Below, piece after piece: positions 57,820 through 64,000 of a DNA stretch of 64,000 nucleotides (its first letter is position 1; every line of letters begins with the position of its first letter). Source of the DNA: Olsenella uli (lineage in GTDB: Bacteria > Actinomycetota > Coriobacteriia > Coriobacteriales > Atopobiaceae); assembly GCF_901212655.1 (NCBI RefSeq), contig NZ_CAAKON010000021.1, positions 86,045 through 150,044 of the forward strand, in the 5' to 3' direction. Made by a program: the position numbers and the translations under genes. The notes beneath the pieces were generated by a model. The model made no database searches and was not told where the DNA came from. It worked only from the letters and a program-made list of their open reading frames with translations.

Positions 57820-60546
57820 ATGGGCAAGGACAAGATCGAGAGCGATGCGAAGGAATCCACGGACAAGGTGCTCGGCCGCAAGGCTGCCGAGTTCGCCGAC
57901 GAAGCTCAGCTCGCCGGCGACCCCGAGGCCGCCGCAAAGACCCACAAGGCCAAGCGCGACTTCTCCTACACGCAGAATCGCGAGGTGAGCTGGTTGCGCT
58001 TCGATGACCGCGTGCTCGATGAGGCCTTCGACGAGAGCGTGCCGCTCTACGAGCGCATCAAGTTCTGCGCCATCTTCCAGTCCAACATGGACGAGTGGTT
58101 CATGATTCGCGTCGGCGGCCTGTCCGACCTCGCCGAGCTCAAGCACCAGCCGGCGGACAACAAGTCCAACGAGACGCCGTCGGAGCAGCTCGCCACACTC
58201 TTTGACCTGCTACCCGGCATGTACCGCCGTCGCGAGGGATGCCTCAAGGACCTCGAGGCGCAGCTTGCCGCCAAGGGCGTCGAGCGCGTGAAGCCTGCGG
58301 ACTACACCGAGGCCGACCGTCTCGCCACCGTTCGGCGCTTCGCCACCTCGCTAGCCCCGATTCTCTCGCCCATGATCGTGGACCCTCGCCACCCCTTCCC
58401 CAACCTGCGCAACGACGTGCTCTACGTGGCGTGCTCGCTCGACGGCGAGAGCGAGCAGGGCATGCTCGGCGTGGTTGAGGTGCCGCCCGCGGCGCAGCGC
58501 GTCGTGTGGCTGCCGGCGCCCGAGGGCCACGTTCGCTACACACTCGTTGAGGACGTGGTGCGCGCAAACCTCGACCAGTGCTTCGGCACCTACGTGCCCA
58601 CGAGCTCTGCCGTGGTGCGCGTCACCCGCAACGCCGACATCGACCCTGACGGCGAGGGCGTCGAGGAGGAGGAGGACTACCGCCAGCACATGAAGAAGGT
58701 GCTGAAGCTGCGCAGCCGCCTCCAGCCCGTCCGCATGGAGCTCGAGGGCGACCTTCCCGAGGACCTCGTGACCTTCGTGCGCAAGGAGCTCGAGCTCGAG
58801 AAGCGCCGCGTGTTCCGCCTCACCACCCCGGCCGACCTCTCCTATGTGTTCGCCATCGAGGGTAAGCTGCCGCCCGCCCGCAAGAGCTCGCTCACCTTCT
58901 CGCCGTTCGAGCCGCAGGAGTCGCCGATGGTCAAGCCCGGGGTGCCGATGCGCCCGCAGGTGGAGGACCACGACGTGCTGCTGTGCTACCCGTACGAGGG
59001 CATGGGCCCGCTGCTGCGCCTGCTGCACGAGGCCGCCAACGACGACGACTGCATCTCCATCAAGATCACGCTCTACCGCGTGGCGCGCCACAGCCGCCTG
59101 TGTGAGAGCCTCGTGACCGCCGTCGAGAACGGCAAGGAGGTCACGGTCCTCATGGAGCTGCGCGCCCGCTTTGACGAGCAGAACAACATCGAGTGGGCCG
59201 AGCGCCTCGAGGAGGCGGGCTGCACCGTCATCTACGGCTCCGAGGGCTTCAAGTGCCACTCGAAGATCTGCCAGATCACCTACCACGACTCCAAGGGCAT
59301 CAGTCGCATCACCTGCCTCGGCACCGGCAACTTCAACGAGAAGACGGCGCGCCTCTACAGCGACTTCATGTTGCTCACGGCACACCCCGGCATCGCCGAG
59401 GACGGCAATGCCTTCTTCCGTAACCTCTCGCTCGGCAACCTCCGCGGCTCCTACCGCTACCTGGGCGTGGCGCCCGTAGGCCTGAAGCCGCTCGTCATGC
59501 GCGGCATCGACCGCGAGATCAGCCGCGCCCGCGCCGGCCAACCCGCGCAGGTGTTCCTCAAGATGAACTCGCTCACGGACCGCGACGTCATCGATCGCCT
59601 CGCCGAGGCGAGCCAGGCGGGCGTCAAGGTGATCATGATCGTGCGCGGCATCTGCTGCATGCTCCCCGGCGTAAAGGGGCGCACCGGGGGCATCGAGATT
59701 CGCCAGATTGTGGGACGGCTGCTGGAGCACGCGCGTGTCTACGCGTTTGGCGTGGAGACCGACACCATCTACCTCTCCAGCGCCGACATGATGACGCGCA
59801 ACACCGAACGCCGCGTGGAGATTGCCTACCCGGTGCTCGACCCCACCTGCCGCGACATGGTCATCCAGTACATGGACCTGCAGCTGGCCGACAACGTAAA
59901 GGCGCGCAGGCTCACGAGCGAGGGCACCTGGGAGCGCGTGCCGCGCGAGGAGGGCGCAACCGAGATCAACTGCCAGGAGGTGCTGATCGCCGTTGCCCAC
60001 ACCAGGGCCCGCATCGCGCGCGGCCAGGAGGTTGACGCGGCGACCCTGTCCCCCGTGCTCGCGTCGCTGCCGGCGCGCGTGGTGGACGCGGTGCTTGCCC
60101 GCGCAGGCTCGACGGGCCTGCCCACGAGCCTGCGCGGCAGGAGCGGCGCCGCCGGCGAGCAGAACAACCTCGTCTCGAGCGTGGCGGCTGAGCCCACGTG
60201 GACGTCTGGCGAGGTTGCAACGGAGGCGCCCGACACCAAAGCCGAGGCCGAGCAGGCTGTGACCGAGACCGTTCCCACCGCCGAGCAGCCAGCGGGCGAG
60301 AGGCCCGAGACCGCCGCCACGGCTGAGACGCCGAAGGCGGAGGAGTCCAAGGAGCCGCAGCCGGCAACCAGCGTCAAGGCGCACGTCATCGAGGAGCCCA
60401 CGCCCCAGAGGGAGCCGGTGGCAAGCTATCCCACCACGGTGGTGGCTAAGATTGCGCGCCAGCCCCACGGACGCGTGTCCACGGCGCTCGCCCTCTTTGG
60501 CCTGGGCTTCAAGACGCTCTTTGGGGGCACGCCGAAGCGCAGGTAG
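57820..60546 (+). CDS. ppk: Polyphosphate kinase 1 with long C-terminal tail
   Basis: A 908-residue Ppk1 that makes polyphosphate from ATP. The N-domain begins NREVSWLRFDDRVLDEA, the His-domain has the phospho-His in GFKCHSKICQITYHD, GTGNFNEKTARLYSDF follows, and the C-domain has IVRGICCMLPGVKG and ADMMTRNTERRVEIAYPV. After about residue 765 a tail of roughly 140 residues rich in Ala, Glu, Thr and Pro is added. The ATG at 57820 has GAGGA upstream; the frame is open earlier. The first 45 residues (Glu/Asp/Lys-rich) are also extra. Confidence 0.95.
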   Translation: MGKDKIESDAKESTDKVLGRKAAEFADEAQLAGDPEAAAKTHKAKRDFSYTQNREVSWLRFDDRVLDEAFDESVPLYERIKFCAIFQSNMDEWFMIRVGGLSDLAELKHQPADNKSNETPSEQLATLFDLLPGMYRRREGCLKDLEAQLAAKGVERVKPADYTEADRLATVRRFATSLAPILSPMIVDPRHPFPNLRNDVLYVACSLDGESEQGMLGVVEVPPAAQRVVWLPAPEGHVRYTLVEDVVRANLDQCFGTYVPTSSAVVRVTRNADIDPDGEGVEEEEDYRQHMKKVLKLRSRLQPVRMELEGDLPEDLVTFVRKELELEKRRVFRLTTPADLSYVFAIEGKLPPARKSSLTFSPFEPQESPMVKPGVPMRPQVEDHDVLLCYPYEGMGPLLRLLHEAANDDDCISIKITLYRVARHSRLCESLVTAVENGKEVTVLMELRARFDEQNNIEWAERLEEAGCTVIYGSEGFKCHSKICQITYHDSKGISRITCLGTGNFNEKTARLYSDFMLLTAHPGIAEDGNAFFRNLSLGNLRGSYRYLGVAPVGLKPLVMRGIDREISRARAGQPAQVFLKMNSLTDRDVIDRLAEASQAGVKVIMIVRGICCMLPGVKGRTGGIEIRQIVGRLLEHARVYAFGVETDTIYLSSADMMTRNTERRVEIAYPVLDPTCRDMVIQYMDLQLADNVKARRLTSEGTWERVPREEGATEINCQEVLIAVAHTRARIARGQEVDAATLSPVLASLPARVVDAVLARAGSTGLPTSLRGRSGAAGEQNNLVSSVAAEPTWTSGEVATEAPDTKAEAEQAVTETVPTAEQPAGERPETAATAETPKAEESKEPQPATSVKAHVIEEPTPQREPVASYPTTVVAKIARQPHGRVSTALALFGLGFKTLFGGTPKRR

Positions 60547-60730
60547 CAGGGACCAGGCGCCCGCAGCCGTCACCGAGTTCGAACCGTTTGCGCCTGCGTA
60601 GGCGGTTCGCCCACACGTAGTCGGCGCCCGTGTCGCTCGCGCACGCGGCCTCGCGCCGAAGCGCAAGTAGCGCCCGTGCGCGGATACGCGCCCGCAAACT
60701 GGTACGGGCCGAGCGAGGCGCGCAACACTA

Positions 60731-60968
60731 GAAACTCAAAATATAATAACGGGGCACTTTTAAGCTCCGCAGCCTCCCGAAGAGCCGCACATTGGCCTTC
60801 GGGAGGCTCCTTTTTGCGGCATTTTCCTGCTCGACCGCACCGCAACGGGCAGAAAGTGCCGCAAACGCCGCATAATGAGTGGCCGCAAACGCACGGAGGC
60901 GGCCCGCCGGCAGGCACATGACCTTGCAGGAACTCAAAACTGCCCCCTATTTCCATTTTGAGATTTCA
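60731..60968. repeat. Pair of inverted 30-bp operator-like sites flanking hairpins
   Basis: Site 1 (60735-60764, plus) and site 2 (60933-60962, minus) share the form CTCAAAA, about 16 bases containing GGGGCA, then TTTTRAG, and are inverted with respect to each other. Site 1 includes a perfect TATAAT (60742-60747). Between them lie a terminator-like hairpin (60772-60815) and an inverted repeat TTTGCGGCA/TGCCGCAAA (60813-60865). Site 2 ends 36 bases before the RlmD-like start. It may be a regulated small-RNA locus, or the ends of a small inserted element. Confidence 0.55.
60772..60815 (+). terminator. Terminator hairpin of a possible short transcript
   Basis: GCCTCCCGAAG (60772-60782) pairs perfectly with CTTCGGGAGGC (60797-60807), followed by TCCTTTTT. 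It lies 25 bases after a TATAAT element and 226 bases after ppk, so it either ends ppk mRNA or a ~60-nt RNA. Confidence 0.8.
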
Positions 60969-60997
60969 CTTTCGCCGAGAACCGGAACGAGGAGCCC

Positions 60998-62314
60998 ATG
61001 AGACTCAAGATCGAGCGCATGACCTACGGCGCAGACGCAATCGCCCACACTGAAGAGGGCAAGACGGTCTTCGTCTCGGGCGCCGTTGCCGGAGACGTCG
61101 TGGAAGCCGAGCTTGTGAGCGACGGCAAGTCCTTCTCACGCGTGAAGGTCACGGAGGTCATCGAGGCCTCCCCGGACCGCGTCGCACCTGCCTGGCCGTT
61201 TGCGAGCATCCTCGGCTGCACCCCCTGGGCGGCCATGGCCTATCCCGCCCAGCTCACCGCCAAGCGGACCAACGTGGTCGACGCCCTGACCCGCGTGGGC
61301 CACCTCGCCGATGCCGAGGACCTCGTGACCCCCTGCGACGCCCCCGGCAAGCCCTGGGGCTACCGCAACAAGGCCGAGCTCGCCTTTATGCGCGAGGGCC
61401 GTAAAGCCACGCTCGGCATGTACGCCCAAGACGGCACGACGGTGGTGCGCGTGGAGGAATTCCCCCTGCTCGACCTCCCCAAGAAGGGGCGCGACGCCAA
61501 GCTCATCAAGAACGTATCCGGCGCCCTCTCCTACCTCGCCGGCTCCCACGAGCTCGAGATCGAGCGCGTGGGCATCCGCCGCTCGAGCCGCACCGGCGAC
61601 CTGGAGGTTGCCATCTGGACGCCCACCGGCGCCTTCCCGCGCGCCCAGGCGCGTCGCGTGCTCGACGCCGTGCATGCGAGCTCGATCGTACGCGTGATGA
61701 CCAAGGGTCCCGCCAAGGCGCGCAAGGTTGCCGGCGTGGAACGGCTCACGGGCGCCGGCAGCTGGTCTGAGAAGATTGCCGGCGGCACCATGCGCCTCTC
61801 AGCCCCGAGCTTCTTCCAGGTGAACACCGCAGGGGCGGAGCGCCTCGTGGAACTCGTTCTCGAGGCGCTGGAGCCGCGCGAGGAAGACGTCGCCATGGAC
61901 CTCTACTCCGGCGCCGGCACCTTCACGCTGCCGCTCGCCCGCCGCTGCGACTTCGTGGACGCTGTGGAGTCCTACGGCCCCGCCGTGCGCGACCTGCGCC
62001 GAAACCTCGAAGAGGCCCGCCTGGACAACGTGGATGCCGTGGGCGGCGATGCCGGCCGCGAGTTCCCGGACGACGAGGCGGACATCATCGTGGTGGACCC
62101 GCCGCGTGCCGGCCTTGCCGAGGACGTGGTGCGTCAGCTCTCCGAGCAACCAGCGCGCACCATCGCCTACGTGAGCTGCGACCCAGCCACGCTCGCCCGT
62201 GACCTCGCCCGCTTCCGCGAGATAGGCGCCTTCGACCCGGTGTCGGTGACGCCCGTGGACCTCTTCCCCCAGACCTTCCACGTGGAGACGGTCACGAAGC
62301 TGCAGCGCCGCTAG
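60998..62314 (+). CDS. rlmD: RlmD/TrmA-family 23S rRNA uracil-C5 methyltransferase
   Basis: A 438-residue SAM-dependent RNA methyltransferase. An N-terminal TRAM domain (1-58), FFQVNTAGAE, the SAM motif DLYSGAGTFTLPL, VVDPPRAGL and the catalytic Cys394 in YVSCDPATLARD are all present. The four-Cys iron-sulfur cluster of E. coli RlmD is missing: only GCTPWAAMAY remains where CGGCQxQ is expected, as in many Gram-positive members. The exact uridine modified is therefore uncertain. GAGGAG precedes the ATG at 60998. It is the first gene of a same-strand run with the DJ-1, maf and P1-peptidase genes. Confidence 0.9.
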   Translation: MRLKIERMTYGADAIAHTEEGKTVFVSGAVAGDVVEAELVSDGKSFSRVKVTEVIEASPDRVAPAWPFASILGCTPWAAMAYPAQLTAKRTNVVDALTRVGHLADAEDLVTPCDAPGKPWGYRNKAELAFMREGRKATLGMYAQDGTTVVRVEEFPLLDLPKKGRDAKLIKNVSGALSYLAGSHELEIERVGIRRSSRTGDLEVAIWTPTGAFPRAQARRVLDAVHASSIVRVMTKGPAKARKVAGVERLTGAGSWSEKIAGGTMRLSAPSFFQVNTAGAERLVELVLEALEPREEDVAMDLYSGAGTFTLPLARRCDFVDAVESYGPAVRDLRRNLEEARLDNVDAVGGDAGREFPDDEADIIVVDPPRAGLAEDVVRQLSEQPARTIAYVSCDPATLARDLARFREIGAFDPVSVTPVDLFPQTFHVETVTKLQRR

Positions 62315-62419
62315 CCCCAATAATCCCCTGCTCCAAGCCATAGGGTGCCCCACACGGGTACCATAGGGACCGACCCTGTGCAACGCGCCCCCGGGCGCGG
62401 CAAGACCAAGGAGGACCCT

Positions 62420-62971
62420 ATGGCAAAGGTAGCCATTCTTCTGGCAGACGGATTCGAGACAATCGAGGCCCTGGCCCCCGCCGACGTCCTGCGGCGCGGC
62501 GGCGAGGACGTATCGCTCGTCACCATCAACGACACCCCGCACGTCACCACCGCCCACAAGATCGGCATCGACGCAGACGCCACGCTCGCAACCTATGACT
62601 TCTCAGACTGCGACCTCGTGGTGCTGCCCGGCGGCATGCCCGGAACCACCAACCTGCGCGCCAACGAGCGCGTCTGCGAGCTTGCCCGCGAGTTCATGGC
62701 GAGCCGCGAGCTGGGCGCCATCTGCGCCGCGCCTTCCATCCTCGCGGAGCTCGGCCTGCTCGAGGGACGCGTCGCTACGTGCTACCCGGGCTGCGAGGGC
62801 GCCTTCCCCGAGGACGTTCGCCCCGAGGAGCTGGGCGTCTACACGGACGGTAACCTCGTGACGGCCTCCGGCCCCGCGTTCGCGGTGGACTTTGGCCTGG
62901 AGCTCCTCGCCCTGCTCGAGGGTGACGAGGCCGCCGAGCGCGTCGCTGACGGCATGCTTGTCATCGACTAG
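62420..62971 (+). CDS. DJ-1/PfpI-family protein
   Basis: A 183-residue DJ-1/ThiJ protein with nucleophile Cys102 in GAICAAPSILAELGLL, conserved Glu16 in GFETIEAL, and the partner YPGCEGAF. Such proteins are deglycases, chaperones or glyoxalases; the precise activity is unproven. An AAGGAGG site precedes the ATG at 62420. It stands ten bases before maf, so the two are probably co-transcribed. Confidence 0.93.
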   Translation: MAKVAILLADGFETIEALAPADVLRRGGEDVSLVTINDTPHVTTAHKIGIDADATLATYDFSDCDLVVLPGGMPGTTNLRANERVCELAREFMASRELGAICAAPSILAELGLLEGRVATCYPGCEGAFPEDVRPEELGVYTDGNLVTASGPAFAVDFGLELLALLEGDEAAERVADGMLVID

Positions 62972-62980
62972 GGGCGTGCG

Positions 62981-63613
62981 ATGAGCCTGTTCGACCTACC
63001 CGCCCTCCTTTCCGCGCGCGAGGGGCGCCTGCTGCTCGCGAGCGGCTCGCCCCGCCGCTCCGAGCTCCTACGCGAGGCGGGCTTCGTGCCCATCGTCGTG
63101 CCGCAGGACGTTGACGAGACGCCGCAGCCCGACGAAACCCCCAAGGCGCTCGTCGAGCGCCTGGCGCGTCTCAAGGCCACCTCGGCGCTCGACGACGCTC
63201 GCAACGGCGACGTGGTCGTTGCGGCAGACACCACCGTTGCCATCGGCAACGAGGACCTCGGCAAGCCTGCGAGCGATGAGGACGCCAGAAGGATGCTCCG
63301 CATGCTCTCGGGCGCCACGCACCACGTCTCCACCGGCGTGTGCCTGGCCGTTGCCGGCAGCACCCCCAGCACCCGTCAGGCCATCTCGTTCGTGGAGACC
63401 ACGGAGGTCACGTTCTATGACCTCACCGAGCCCGACATCGACGCCTACGTGGCCACCGGCGAGCCGGCGGACAAGGCGGGCGCTTATGGCATCCAGGGCC
63501 TGGGGCGCGCGCTCGTGAGTGGCATCGAGGGCGACTACTACAACGTAGTGGGCCTGCCCGTGGCGCGCGTCCTGCGCGAGCTCTCCGGCCTGCTTGCCAA
63601 GGAGAGGGAGTAA
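62981..63613 (+). CDS. maf: Maf-family nucleotide pyrophosphatase
   Basis: A 210-residue Maf/HAM1-like house-cleaning enzyme that hydrolyses non-canonical or modified dTTP/UTP. The signature LLLASGSPRRSELLREAGF is at about 17-35, VVAADTTVAIGNEDLGKP carries the catalytic Asp, and KAGAYGIQGLG follows. The ATG at 62981 is ten bases from the DJ-1 stop and has only a GGGGCG site. The P1-peptidase start follows in two bases. Confidence 0.93.
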   Translation: MSLFDLPALLSAREGRLLLASGSPRRSELLREAGFVPIVVPQDVDETPQPDETPKALVERLARLKATSALDDARNGDVVVAADTTVAIGNEDLGKPASDEDARRMLRMLSGATHHVSTGVCLAVAGSTPSTRQAISFVETTEVTFYDLTEPDIDAYVATGEPADKAGAYGIQGLGRALVSGIEGDYYNVVGLPVARVLRELSGLLAKERE

Positions 63614-63615
63614 CC

Positions 63616-64000
63616 ATGACCAAGTCGATAGACGGAAACCCCATGCCAGACGGCACGAGGCAGATTGGCGGCAGCACCGCGATGGACAAGGCCGCCAGGG
63701 CACAGGCACCCGCGAAGGCCATCTCCGACGTGTCGCAGATTCCCGGCGTGCGCATCGCCCACTACACGGACGAGGAGAACGGCACGGGCTGCACGGTCAT
63801 CGTGTGCCCCGCCGGCGCAACTGGTGGCGTGGACGTGCGCGGCGGCGCGCCCGCCACACGCGAGACGGACCTCCTGCGCCCCGAGGAGACGGTGGACGTG
63901 CTCCACGCCATCGTGCTCTCCGGCGGCAGCGCCTTTGGCCTCGCGGCGTCCTGTGGTGTGGCGGAGGAGCTCGAGCGTCGCGACATCGGCCTCGATGTGC
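63616..64000 (+). CDS. P1-family (DmpA-like) peptidase, partial
   Basis: The first 128 residues of a P1/S58 N-terminal-nucleophile peptidase; the gene runs off the right edge. After about 34 linker residues the family pattern appears: IPGVRIAHYTDEENGTGCTV, CPAGATGGVDVRGGAPATRETDLL and IVLSGGSAFGLAASCGV. The nucleophile Ser/Thr of the later GTG motif lies beyond the window. A good AAGGAGAGG site overlaps the end of maf. These enzymes are aminopeptidases that self-cleave (family knowledge). Confidence 0.88.
   Translation, partial: MTKSIDGNPMPDGTRQIGGSTAMDKAARAQAPAKAISDVSQIPGVRIAHYTDEENGTGCTVIVCPAGATGGVDVRGGAPATRETDLLRPEETVDVLHAIVLSGGSAFGLAASCGVAEELERRDIGLDV

Overview
The window is a GC-rich, densely coded bacterial chromosome segment. 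A Gram-positive, actinobacterial origin is suggested by the whiA-rapZ pair, lipoprotein signal peptides with lipoboxes and strong AGGAGG-type ribosome sites. The gene set (hybrid-cluster protein Hcp, arginine deiminase plus ornithine carbamoyltransferase, fructose PTS, an anaerobe-type PFK, DXP synthase, no respiratory genes) fits a fermentative anaerobe of the Coriobacteriia, Olsenella/Atopobiaceae-like. The taxon is an inference; no rRNA gene is present.

Layout. 1-10.3 kb is a purine uptake and salvage block, all on the minus strand: a YheO-type regulator, the wreck of a three-subunit xanthine dehydrogenase, an NCS2 purine permease, a complete BMP-type nucleoside ABC transporter (ATPase, two permeases, lipoprotein), a nucleoside/guanine deaminase and the start of a second BMP lipoprotein. 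10.9-14.3 kb carries serC-serA and a shortened DUF1015 protein. 14.4-22.9 kb holds envelope and orphan genes (pentapeptide-like small protein, ThrE-type exporter, membrane-anchored TPR protein, PepV-like dipeptidase, VanZ-like protein, YqhA). 23.1-31.8 kb has pfkA, hcp with a divergent Crp/Fnr regulator, a D-2-hydroxyacid dehydrogenase, a PF06541 membrane protein, an HD protein and dxs. About 0.7 kb after dxs is filled with a dispersed repeat family. 32.7-42.3 kb has orphan membrane proteins, four tRNA genes (Cys, two Gly-GCC, Leu-GAG), tex and a two-gene partner-switching signalling module. 42.7-46.3 kb is secG and the glycolytic run gap-pgk-tpiA. 46.7-52.7 kb is whiA-rapZ and the fru operon (DeoR regulator, fruK, fruA). 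53-57.5 kb has a P-type ATPase pseudogene, argF/arcB and arcA. 57.8-64 kb is ppk, an RlmD-like methyltransferase, a DJ-1 protein, maf and a partial P1-family peptidase.

How the genes work together. Fructose enters through FruA as fructose-1-phosphate, is phosphorylated by FruK and joins glycolysis with PfkA, TpiA, Gap and Pgk. Arginine deiminase and ornithine carbamoyltransferase offer a second ATP-yielding or acid-resisting route. Hcp and its Crp/Fnr partner look like a nitrosative or redox stress unit with a well-placed operator. Purine transport is intact although xanthine oxidation has been lost.

The most unusual signals are non-coding: a two-copy structured element with a 26-base core in which 25 positions are identical, located just 3' of pfkA and of tpiA in the sense orientation; a dispersed family of about 32-bp repeats at 31.97-32.64 kb; a multi-hairpin element 3' of argF; paired inverted operator-like sites before the RlmD-like gene; and three heptamer tandem-repeat tracts. 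Several loci (xdh, a P-type ATPase, an SDR) are decayed by frameshifts and internal deletions.
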